Source: Candidatus Enterococcus ferrettii (lineage in GTDB: Bacteria; Bacillota; Bacilli; Lactobacillales; Enterococcaceae). From it: 64,000 bases of DNA. The stretch lies in NCBI RefSeq assembly GCF_017377655.1, contig NZ_JAFREL010000016.1:186001-250000 (forward strand), given 5' to 3'. Under the pieces are notes generated by a model. That model was not told the origin of the DNA. It did not search any database and worked only from the letters and a program-made list of their open reading frames with translations. The translations under genes were made by a program, and so were the position numbers. This document shows positions 44,880-52,509 of this stretch, piece after piece (within the stretch, counting starts at the first letter, position 1; every line of letters starts with the position of its first letter).

Positions 44880-45450
44880 TCAATGCTTGCATCACAGCCT
44901 CTACTGTAAACCCATACTCTTTGATAATGGTATCACCTAGAGCACTCGCACCAAATTTATCAATTGCCAAGATCTTTCCTTGGGCACTAACATACCGTCC
45001 CCAACCGAAGCTTGTATCCATTCCGATTGATAAGCAAACTGTCACTTCTTTTGGCAGAACAGAGTTTTTATACGCTTCTGTTTATTGCTGGAATAGTTCA
45101 AAGCTAGGTAAGAAAATTACCGAGACATCTTTGCCTTCTGCGACCTTCATACTGACCAGGCTTAAAATTTTTTTCAGCTGCCACCATTGTATTGTTTGAA
45201 CCAGAAAGATCAGCTGATCCGCCTCATAAATACGGGATCGCTTTTGACAATTTCTGAATCATTTCTCTGCTGGATACGTGACTAGCTTGACTGAATCCAC
45301 CTTCATATTTAGGCAGAGCAGCCTCCCAGTCCACCAGCAATTCACCAGTAAAAGCTTGTTTGAATTACTGCGCCAATTCTGGATATTCCTGCTCGTAGTA
45401 GATAAATGTTCATCCCATTCAGCTTCGGCTCTTTCACCTTCTTCAATCAT
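44880..45450 (-). pseudogene. tkt: Decayed transketolase with two large deletions
   Basis: Two blocks of transketolase remain. The first (about 45450 to 45150) reads EEGERAEAEWDEHL, then after a one-base shift YYEQEYPELAQ, WEAALPKYEGGFSQASHVSS and GGSADLSGSNNTMVA, with in-frame stops. The second is in another frame: VAEGKDVSVIFLPSFELFQQ, a stop, then LSIGMDTSFGWGRY and AIDKFGASALGDTIIKEYG to the natural C-terminus at 44880. The N-terminal cofactor domain is missing and so are roughly 150-200 residues between the blocks. It lies 7 bp after the AlsE-like epimerase, so it was once the last gene of the fructose-type PTS operon. Confidence 0.92.
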
Positions 45451-45457
45451 CGTTTTC

Positions 45458-46147
45458 TTATTTTATTGTTTTGCCAGTCATATCTTCATAATCTTTAGCC
45501 ATGATAGCAAAAGCTTTTGATATATCTTCATCCAAGCCGAATAACCCGCTGCGTCCTACAATATAAATGTCCGGTCCAGCAGCATCAATCCGTTTGAAAG
45601 ATTTTCGGTTAGAAGAACCATCCATTTCAATTACATAATTGTAGCCTTTTTCTTCTCGTAATTCCCGTAACGCAACGATTTTATCTAAAGTACTCTCGAT
45701 AAATCGTTGACCTGCAAAGCCGGGATCAATCGTCATGATAGTAATTTTGTCCAACAACTCGATATAAGGGAAAAGCATTTCAATCGGTGTTTCAGGGTTC
45801 AAAACGATTCCCGCCTTTAAGCCGGCATCATGGATTTGGTCGATCAGACGAAAAGCTAAGCCGTCTAATACTTCTGCATGCATACAGATCCATTCACATT
45901 TCATATCGACTAATTGCTGCACCCACAGACTAGGATTAGTAACCATCAAATGAGCCGACATAGGCAAATCGGTAATCTTGCGCAGCTCCTCAATGAACCA
46001 TGGAGATAGCGTAATGTTTGGGACATAATGGCCATCCATAATATCAATGTGATAAGAATCTACCTTGTCATTCAAAAAGGTAATTTGTTCTTTAAACTTG
46101 TCTAAATCCATCGTCATTAAGGATGGTGAAAATTCTACTTTACTCAT
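45458..46147 (-). CDS. alsE: Ribulose/allulose-phosphate 3-epimerase, AlsE-like
   Basis: This 229-residue TIM-barrel epimerase resembles D-allulose-6-phosphate 3-epimerase AlsE more than Rpe: it has SPSLMTMDLDKFKEQI, YHIDIMDGHYVPNITLSP, AHLMVTNP, VLNPETPIE, MTIDPGFAGQRF and IEMDGSSNR, the last where Rpe has VDGG. AlsE converts allulose-6-phosphate to fructose-6-phosphate. The start is ATG 46147 with GGGAG 6 nt upstream; a longer start at 46168 has no site. It follows the EIIC gene, so the substrate is likely the phosphorylated PTS product. Confidence 0.85.
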   Translation of the reverse strand: MSKVEFSPSLMTMDLDKFKEQITFLNDKVDSYHIDIMDGHYVPNITLSPWFIEELRKITDLPMSAHLMVTNPSLWVQQLVDMKCEWICMHAEVLDGLAFRLIDQIHDAGLKAGIVLNPETPIEMLFPYIELLDKITIMTIDPGFAGQRFIESTLDKIVALRELREEKGYNYVIEMDGSSNRKSFKRIDAAGPDIYIVGRSGLFGLDEDISKAFAIMAKDYEDMTGKTIK

Positions 46148-46178
46148 AACAGTCTCCCGTTCTTCCATTTATTTGTTT

Positions 46179-47279
46179 CTAGAAAATTTGAATGTCATCC
46201 AAATTAATCTCTTCTTCTTCTTTCTCTACTAGACCCTCATCAACTTTTTGTGAAACGTCTTTTTTAATTACTGCCAGAACTAATCCGGTAACAACTGCAT
46301 TCACAACAATCGCAATTACACCGGCCATTGGTTTGCTCATGGTTGGAATCATTAATATTCCACCAAACGGAACTGTCGCATCAGCACCTAAAATCATAGT
46401 GGTTGCTCCACCTACAAAACCTCCGATAGCAGTTGCAGCAACACCGCGAACAATATCATTCATGACTAAGGGGATAACGCCTTCAACGATGTTGATAACA
46501 CCCATAGGAACCGCTGATTTCAAGGTTTCAACTTCTAAAGGAGTATAAATAGTTTTTCTAAACAATTTAGCAATAAAGTAAGCTAAGCCGAAGCCAATTG
46601 GTGTTGCTGTATTGACTAGCTGTAAAGCTGTGATTGGTCCATTTAGCCCTTCCGCCTGCATAGTTAATACAAAGGCAAAAACAGTCTTATTGATAGGTCC
46701 GCCATAATCAATACCACTTAGCAAACCAATCACACCGCCGAATAAAAGCAAGGAAGAATTACCTAGTCCATCTAAGAAGTTCGTCAATAGTAAAGTCAAG
46801 GCCGCAATCGGTGCACCAATTATGTACACCATGATCAAACCGCCAATAATTGAGGTTAAGAACGGAATAACCAGGGTTGGCATTAGGCCTTTAGCCCAGT
46901 TTGGTAATTTCACATATTTTAAAATTGCTAATACAAGATAACCTGCTAAGTAGCCTCCTAAAATTCCGCCAATAAATCCTGCGCCAATCGCATTCGCCGT
47001 TAATCCAATGATAAAACCTGGTGCAATTCCTGGTTTACCACCGATTGAGAATGAAATTCCGGTTGAAATAACTACCGGTAATAGTCCTAAAGCTGCGCCA
47101 CCCATGGTCGCCAGTGCATCCCAAATCGAGAATTCTCCTTGAACCAGCTGTCCTTGACTAGTTCCGCCGAATGCCATACCAATCGCAATTAGAAACCCTG
47201 CGCCACAGACAATCGGAATTAAATAAGAAATTGCGGTTAATAAGTGCCCTTTAAGATTTAACTCTTTGATTTTTTTCAT
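46179..47279 (-). CDS. PTS fructose-family EIIC component
   Basis: This 366-residue membrane channel of the fructose PTS family has about 10 hydrophobic segments; LKGHLLTAISYLIPIVCGAGFLI, shown in part as HLLTAISYLIPIVCGAGF, GGTSQGQ, GFIGGILGGYLAGY and GGPINKTVFAF are family motifs. It is a stand-alone EIIC, with EIIB and EIIA as separate genes. Substrate unknown; the epimerase next door suggests a ketose such as allulose, or a pentulose if the lost transketolase was functional. Confidence 0.91.
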   Translation of the reverse strand: MKKIKELNLKGHLLTAISYLIPIVCGAGFLIAIGMAFGGTSQGQLVQGEFSIWDALATMGGAALGLLPVVISTGISFSIGGKPGIAPGFIIGLTANAIGAGFIGGILGGYLAGYLVLAILKYVKLPNWAKGLMPTLVIPFLTSIIGGLIMVYIIGAPIAALTLLLTNFLDGLGNSSLLLFGGVIGLLSGIDYGGPINKTVFAFVLTMQAEGLNGPITALQLVNTATPIGFGLAYFIAKLFRKTIYTPLEVETLKSAVPMGVINIVEGVIPLVMNDIVRGVAATAIGGFVGGATTMILGADATVPFGGILMIPTMSKPMAGVIAIVVNAVVTGLVLAVIKKDVSQKVDEGLVEKEEEEINLDDIQIF

Positions 47280-47291
47280 CGTCCTACCCCT

Positions 47292-47621
47292 TTACCCTAA
47301 TTTTGTATTTTCTTTATCAACAACTTCTTTAGCTTTTTCAATTAATTTATTGGGTGATTTTACGGCGACTTCCGTTGGAACCTGAATCACTCGTTTGCCA
47401 TCAAATCGTTCACGATTGGCGATTTTAACATCAACCGCTAGAATCACGATGTCTGCTTGGTCGATTTCTTTTTGCGTTAATTCATTTTCAATCCCTATGG
47501 TTCCTTGCGTTTCAACCTTCATTTCAAAACCCGCTTTTTTCGCGGCATTTTCTAATTTTTCTTGAGCAATGTAAGTGTGCGCAATTCCCACTGTACAAGC
47601 GGCTACTCCTACTAATTTCAT
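47292..47621 (-). CDS. PTS fructose-family EIIB component, copy 1
   Basis: This 109-residue cytosolic EIIB has the phospho-Cys in VGVAACTVGIAHTYIAQEKL and IGIENELTQKEIDQADIVIL. It is nearly identical in protein to the EIIB at 48106: one substitution (K/E) over the first 97 residues, then different C-termini. At DNA level the two differ at about 40 of 300 positions. It lies 12 bp before the EIIC gene. Confidence 0.92.
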   Translation of the reverse strand: MKLVGVAACTVGIAHTYIAQEKLENAAKKAGFEMKVETQGTIGIENELTQKEIDQADIVILAVDVKIANRERFDGKRVIQVPTEVAVKSPNKLIEKAKEVVDKENTKLG

Positions 47622-47639
47622 GCGAAGAATTCCTTTCCT

Positions 47640-48089
47640 TTAAGCAAATGCTGCAACGACCTCTTCTGGTTTCGAAGATTTCAACAAGTTATCGACAACT
47701 TCGTCATTACCAAGCTTTCTAGCAAATAATGACAATAACTTCAAATGACTAGTTGCTCCTTCATTATTGTTACCAACTGCAAACAGAATAATTCCCTTTA
47801 CCCCATTGCCATCTAGTGACTCCCAAGGTATTTCCTGTTGATTAATTCCAATCGCTACTCCAATCTTATTCACATAAGCACTTTTACCATGAGGAATTGC
47901 GATATAATTACCGATACCCGTTTGTCCTTCAGCTTCACGAGCATAGATGTCTCTGATGAAACCGTCAATGTCAGAGATGTAGTTGTTTGTTAGTAATTCC
48001 TGAGCTAAATCTCTCAAAGCTTCATCCTTAGTTGTCGCATTCATATTAGTCTTAACCGTTTTCAAATCAACGATATCAGTTACTTCCAT
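47640..48089 (-). CDS. PTS fructose-family EIIA component
   Basis: This 149-residue EIIA has the active His in GIGNYIAIPHGKSAYVN. The start is ATG 48089 with AAGGAG upstream; an earlier in-frame ATG at 48128 overlaps the preceding gene. It lies between the two EIIB copies, an unusual B-A-B-C order, and would phosphorylate either. Confidence 0.9.
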   Translation of the reverse strand: MEVTDIVDLKTVKTNMNATTKDEALRDLAQELLTNNYISDIDGFIRDIYAREAEGQTGIGNYIAIPHGKSAYVNKIGVAIGINQQEIPWESLDGNGVKGIILFAVGNNNEGATSHLKLLSLFARKLGNDEVVDNLLKSSKPEEVVAAFA

Positions 48090-48105
48090 CTTGCATTTCT
48101 CCTTT

Positions 48106-48426
48106 TTATGCCGTTTGTTGTTCAACAACTTCCTTAGCTTTTTCGATTAATTTATTTGGTGATTTGACTGCGACTTCTGTTGGTACTTGGATTACCCTTT
48201 TACCATCAAAACGTTCGCGATTGGCAATTTTAACATCCACTGCTAGGATCACGATATCCGCTTGATCAATTTCCTCTTGGGTCAATTCATTTTCAATCCC
48301 GATGGTTCCTTGCGTTTCGACCTTCATTTCAAATCCAGCCTTTTTCGCGGCATTTTCTAATTTTTCCTGCGCAATATACGTGTGGGCAATTCCAACAGTA
48401 CAAGCAGCAACTCCTACTAATTTCAT
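48106..48426 (-). CDS. PTS fructose-family EIIB component, copy 2
   Basis: This 106-residue EIIB is the first gene of the operon. It has the same active-site loop (VGVAACTVGIAHTYIAQ) as copy 1 at 47292, but ends KEVVEQQTA instead of KEVVDKENTKLG. The two genes are about 86% identical in DNA with nearly all changes silent, so both proteins appear to be under purifying selection. Confidence 0.92.
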   Translation of the reverse strand: MKLVGVAACTVGIAHTYIAQEKLENAAKKAGFEMKVETQGTIGIENELTQEEIDQADIVILAVDVKIANRERFDGKRVIQVPTEVAVKSPNKLIEKAKEVVEQQTA

Positions 48427-48689
48427 GATAGTTCCTCCTTAGTTGGGGTAAAACAGCCAGCAATTTCGTGTTCACGAGTTGTTTTAGTGCTTGGTTGTTT
48501 TCCTTTGATAGCCTTATCATAATAGATATTTCAGAAAACGCTTCACTCAAAGTTGACCGTTGCAATGGACAATTTTGTAAATAATTATATCATGTTGCTA
48601 TTGAGAGCCTTGTCACTGCAAGTTTAATTAGAAGTTTACCTTTCATGTTTACTTACCCAACTTTTTTACCTATTTTAATTGAACAAGTC
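48427..48689. promoter_or_regulatory. Promoter region of the fructose-type PTS operon with cre-like site
   Basis: AGAAAACGCTTCAC at 48533-48546 resembles a cre box, about 110 bp upstream of the first EIIB. A -10-like TATTAT lies just downstream on the minus strand. No dedicated regulator gene is next to this operon. Confidence 0.45.
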
Positions 48690-48717
48690 AAAAAAGCGAG
48701 AAGCCTTCGCTCCTCGC
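48690..48717 (-). terminator. Terminator of the kinase-aldolase PTS operon
   Basis: On the minus strand a 9-bp stem with one G-T pair (48696-48704 with 48709-48717) and a 4-nt loop is followed by TTTTTT, 12 bp after the aldolase stop. Confidence 0.87.
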
Positions 48718-48729
48718 CAAACGTTTTTT

Positions 48730-49380
48730 TTATTCCTCGATATTATACGCTAACTCTTTTTCTTCAGTCATTGTATTAATTCCCAGCTTGTCATAAATCA
48801 TCGCTTTATAGGCAATATAAGCATTATATTCCAGACGCTCCAGCATATCGTTAGCCTTATTCAGGGAGTCTTCCAACACTAGAACACCGTGTTTGTTCAG
48901 CAACATCACCTTGGACAACACATCATCTGCCAAACTTTCCACATGCTTTGTCACAATTTCCGCTAGTTCGGGTGAGCAAGCTGGTGCAAAGGGCAGACAA
49001 GGAATCTCACCAAATTTTTGAGTGGCTTCGGTCAGATTCGGCATCGGCAGTCCCATGCTGGCAAAAACCATTGACTCACGGGCATGTCCATGTAAGACAC
49101 AGCCGATTTTACGATTAGTGCGGTAGCAAGCCATGTGCATATTGATCTCTCGCGTTAAGCGACCATCTCCTTCAATAATATTTTCAGCCATGTCTACAAC
49201 TAAAATCTGATAAGGAGACAAATCACATAGATGGTTCTGCGACATTAATGTAGGAGTCATAATCACATGATCCTCGTTCAGCCGTACACTGATGTTACCA
49301 CCAGCTGCATTGGTCCCATATCGTTCGTAAACATTGCGGGTAATTTTTGCTAAATGCGCTCTTTCCTGTTGATATAGCAT
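48730..49380 (-). CDS. Class II sugar-phosphate aldolase, FucA/AraD family
   Basis: This 216-residue Zn aldolase or epimerase of the FucA/AraD fold has a start TNAAGGNISVRL, the base-containing TREINMHMACY, Zn ligands in VLHGHARES and a third His in LLNKHGVLVL. FucA and RhaD cleave ketose-1-phosphates to dihydroxyacetone phosphate and an aldehyde. It follows the PfkB kinase by 10 bp; the pair would phosphorylate and then split a PTS-imported ketose phosphate. Exact substrate unknown. Confidence 0.88.
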   Translation of the reverse strand: MLYQQERAHLAKITRNVYERYGTNAAGGNISVRLNEDHVIMTPTLMSQNHLCDLSPYQILVVDMAENIIEGDGRLTREINMHMACYRTNRKIGCVLHGHARESMVFASMGLPMPNLTEATQKFGEIPCLPFAPACSPELAEIVTKHVESLADDVLSKVMLLNKHGVLVLEDSLNKANDMLERLEYNAYIAYKAMIYDKLGINTMTEEKELAYNIEE

Positions 49381-49390
49381 AAGTTTCCTC

Positions 49391-50311
49391 CTAATTTTGC
49401 TGTTTAATTCGAACCTTGTTCTTCAGTTCTTTGGCTTCTGCTAAATTAAAGTAGCAGCTATCTTCATATCGAACTTTGCTGGCAGCACAACCGCTTGCCA
49501 TCATTAAGGACTGTTCAATATCACTTGTCTGATAAAAAGTCGCTAGAAAGGCACCTACAAAGCAGTCACCTGCTCCTGTATCATTAACCTCCTTCACTTC
49601 CGGAACGATCACTTGATACTGTTTCCCTTCAAAATAGCAGATGCTGCCTTGATCACCTCGAGAAGCAATCATTACGGCAACTTTAGCAGAAATTTCATTC
49701 AACTTTTCTTCGATAGTTTCCTTTTCTGACAATAATTCCCGCAGCTCCAACTCATTAGGTTTAATGAAATCAGCGCCTGAATCAATTGCCAGCTTTAAAG
49801 CCTCACTGGACAAATCGCAGGCTAAAAAACACCCTTTAGTTTTAATTAACTGCAAAAGCTCCGCTAAATCGATCAAATCAAAGCCTTCTGGTGTGGAGCC
49901 TGCTACTAAAACCATGTCTTGTGGAGTTAATGTAACCGCCAAATAATTCTTCAGCTTCTCTTTGTCAACCGCTGATACTGTGAAACTAGGCTCAGTTACC
50001 ATAGTAGAACCCTGGTTTTCTGGATCAATTAGAATAACTGATTCTCTCGTTGAGCCATCTGTTGTGATGAATCGATGAGCAATTTCTTTATCATCCAATA
50101 CCTGCTGAAATTTCAGCAAATTCATTATTCCAGCAAAGCCCAGAGCCAGATTTTCCACACCCAATTTTGATATGGCATAAGAAGCATGGGTGCCCTTGCC
50201 GCCGATATCGTACAACACTTTTTGTGCTCGATTATTTTTACGTTTTTCCAACTGTCCCTTTAAAAAAATCAAACGATCAATTGCCGGATTTAATGTGATA
50301 GTATAAATCAT
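49391..50311 (-). CDS. PfkB family 1-phosphofructokinase / tagatose-6-P kinase-like
   Basis: This 306-residue ribokinase-fold kinase has motif 1 YDIGGKGTHASYAISKLG and motif 2 with the catalytic Asp, VNDTGAGDCFVGAF. The start MIYTITLNPAIDR is typical of FruK/LacC. It would add a second phosphate to a sugar phosphate. It lies between the EIIC and the FucA-like aldolase in one operon. Confidence 0.9.
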   Translation of the reverse strand: MIYTITLNPAIDRLIFLKGQLEKRKNNRAQKVLYDIGGKGTHASYAISKLGVENLALGFAGIMNLLKFQQVLDDKEIAHRFITTDGSTRESVILIDPENQGSTMVTEPSFTVSAVDKEKLKNYLAVTLTPQDMVLVAGSTPEGFDLIDLAELLQLIKTKGCFLACDLSSEALKLAIDSGADFIKPNELELRELLSEKETIEEKLNEISAKVAVMIASRGDQGSICYFEGKQYQVIVPEVKEVNDTGAGDCFVGAFLATFYQTSDIEQSLMMASGCAASKVRYEDSCYFNLAEAKELKNKVRIKQQN

Positions 50312-50326
50312 AGTGTGCCTCTCTTT

Positions 50327-51709
50327 TTAAGCAATTTCTTCGGTACCATTAATTTCGCTCTCACCTTTGTCCGCTTTGGCTTCCTTCATTAAGTCCCTAT
50401 AGTAAAACACGAAACTGGTCACCCAAATTACCAAGATAATCGCTGGAATAAAACTACCTTCCAAGAATTTGAAGACATGAGAGAAAGCATAGGTAAAGAC
50501 TGGCGCATCAATTGAGCTGTTAGAAATCATTTGACCAGCTGCTAATTCTACTGCCCCGGTCTGATTCGCTAGTTGGGTCATAAATGGGGCAAAAGCTGTT
50601 CCCACCCATAAGAAAATTGGTGAACCAATTATACAAAGAATGATCATTCGCAGTAAGTTGCCGCTCGTTACCAAATAAGCAGGCACCGCAATAGAAATGT
50701 TGATGATTCCAGCAAATGGTAAAATCTCATTGCCTGGCAAGAACATAGAGAACAGCAACGTCACTGGAACGGTGAAAATAATTGCTAGCCAGATTTCATT
50801 AGAACCACCCATAAACGGCCAGTCTAACCCCACTAGAAGTGTGCGCCCTTCGAATTTTTTGTTCATAAAATCGCTAACTGCCTCTGAGATTGGTGATAAA
50901 GCCTGCATGAAATACTTTGTGATTACTGGGAACAAGGTTAAGGATGTAGCTGCCTGAATAGCCAAAGTCAACGTTTCAGCCACACTATAACGAGCCAGCA
51001 CTCCAAAGACGATCCCTAACAAAAATCCTAATACATGATTTTCTGCAAAAACACCGATTTTACTCTTCAAGGTTTCGGCATCAAACTTCCGATCCAACGC
51101 CGGAATCTTTCTCAGCATTTTGTCAATCGGGTAGAAAATTGCGGCCAGGAAAACCATTTTATGTGTACAGGTTACCCCAGGGATACCTGATAGTTTTTCG
51201 ATTCGGTGTTGATGAGCATCAGCACTCATTAACTCGAAAACAATTTGGACTGCTGCTACAGCGAATGCCAGGAAAATGTTGCCGGTAATTCCCACCACAG
51301 CTACAGCTGTAAAGATTTTACCCCAAACATTCCAAATATCGGCATTAAAGGTATTGGTTCTATTGATTACCAGCATTAGCACATTGATTCCGATCATCAA
51401 AGGAAACATCAAGAAAGCATAAGGCCAGGACCAAGAAATCGTAGACATGGTAGTCCAACCGCCGTCAATAATTGGCAGTGAAATCCCGGTTGCTTTTAAC
51501 ATCGCTTCCGCTGCTGGAGTAATCGCTCCAGTCATAAAGCTGATTAGCATGGTCATTCCGGTAAATGCCACTCCCAGCGTAATACCTGCGCTAATAGCGT
51601 CCTTAATCTTCATCTTCACTGCAATTCCGGCAATGATAATAATGATTGGAACGAAAATTGCAGCACCCAAACTTAGTAAATAATCGATAACAGTTTTTAA
51701 GATATCCAT
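50327..51709 (-). CDS. PTS galactitol-family EIIC component
   Basis: This 460-residue membrane channel of the GatC family resembles the EIIC at 37287, but is longer at the C-terminus, with a charged tail DKGESEINGTEEIA. Segments GITLGVAFTGMTMLISFMTG and WTMSTISWSWPYAFLMFPL are family-like. It works with the EIIB and EIIA genes directly upstream. Confidence 0.9.
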   Translation of the reverse strand: MDILKTVIDYLLSLGAAIFVPIIIIIAGIAVKMKIKDAISAGITLGVAFTGMTMLISFMTGAITPAAEAMLKATGISLPIIDGGWTTMSTISWSWPYAFLMFPLMIGINVLMLVINRTNTFNADIWNVWGKIFTAVAVVGITGNIFLAFAVAAVQIVFELMSADAHQHRIEKLSGIPGVTCTHKMVFLAAIFYPIDKMLRKIPALDRKFDAETLKSKIGVFAENHVLGFLLGIVFGVLARYSVAETLTLAIQAATSLTLFPVITKYFMQALSPISEAVSDFMNKKFEGRTLLVGLDWPFMGGSNEIWLAIIFTVPVTLLFSMFLPGNEILPFAGIINISIAVPAYLVTSGNLLRMIILCIIGSPIFLWVGTAFAPFMTQLANQTGAVELAAGQMISNSSIDAPVFTYAFSHVFKFLEGSFIPAIILVIWVTSFVFYYRDLMKEAKADKGESEINGTEEIA

Positions 51710-51728
51710 TTACTTGCTCCTTTTCGTT

Positions 51729-52004
51729 TTATTTGCAAACTTCGATCAGCTTCTGTAACTCTGCTTCCTGCCCCATTCCGGTTAAAAAGGCAATGCCGTC
51801 AATCACTGGAATCGGGTATTCTTTAGTAGTTTTCGTAATAGTAATATAGGCCACACTCGAATCCATGTAACGGTCTACTGATTTCAGATCAACTGCCTCT
51901 ACATAGGCATCTACCCCTCGATCCTTTAATAAGCGACTTACTTTGCTTGCTACCGTTTGTGAAGTTGCTACCCCACTTCCGCATGCTACAATTACTCGTT
52001 TCAT
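51729..52004 (-). CDS. PTS galactitol-family EIIB component
   Basis: This 91-residue EIIB starts MKRVIVACGSGVATSQTVAS, with the phospho-Cys at residue 8. The start is ATG 52004 with GGAGG 8 nt upstream; a reading from 52019 would include the ribosome site. It lies 20 bp upstream of the EIIC gene. Confidence 0.9.
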   Translation of the reverse strand: MKRVIVACGSGVATSQTVASKVSRLLKDRGVDAYVEAVDLKSVDRYMDSSVAYITITKTTKEYPIPVIDGIAFLTGMGQEAELQKLIEVCK

Positions 52005-52022
52005 TTTCCATTCCTCCATTTT

Positions 52023-52496
52023 CTAATCAATCGGTCCAAAATTGGCCTTAATAATATTGATAATCTCTTTTTTCTGCTCTACACTCATTAATGCACTTAC
52101 CGCTTCTGTATTGCACAATAACCCCATCAGATTTTGTAGTGCCGTTACCTGCTGCCCATCTTTCAAAACTCCTAACATAAAAATCAGTTCGGCGTTAATC
52201 GCCCCTTCGGCAATGCCCATTGGCTCAAAGGAGATACTGTTTTTAGGCCGAATCACTGCAATGAAAGGTTTTTTCAAATTCTCCGGATCAGTGTGAGGGA
52301 TCGCTACTCCCACTGTGCTGGTCTGTAATCCGGTCGGGTACTCCTTTTCCCGCAAAGTAATGTTGTCATAATAGCTTTCCTTTACGTAGCCTGCCTGCTC
52401 CATGTAGGCTGCAAACCATTTAAAAAGATCTGTTTTGCAAGATATTTCCGGCTCTAAAAACACCAAATTTTCATCAAATAACTCTATTCCTGCCAT
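52023..52496 (-). CDS. PTS EIIA component, galactitol type
   Basis: This 157-residue EIIA has the active His in GVAIPHTDPENL and the segment GAINAELIFMLGVLKDGQQ. The start is ATG 52496 with GAGGTG upstream, inside an intergenic gap of 13 bp after the regulator gene; ATG 52517 would overlap that gene and lacks a site. Confidence 0.9.
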   Translation of the reverse strand: MAGIELFDENLVFLEPEISCKTDLFKWFAAYMEQAGYVKESYYDNITLREKEYPTGLQTSTVGVAIPHTDPENLKKPFIAVIRPKNSISFEPMGIAEGAINAELIFMLGVLKDGQQVTALQNLMGLLCNTEAVSALMSVEQKKEIINIIKANFGPID

Positions 52497-52509
52497 ATCT
52501 TCACCTCTT

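Noticed and set aside
46192..46548. Long antisense open frames over PTS and permease genes
   Set aside because: They mirror the codon structure of the real genes on the opposite strand and lack ribosome sites.
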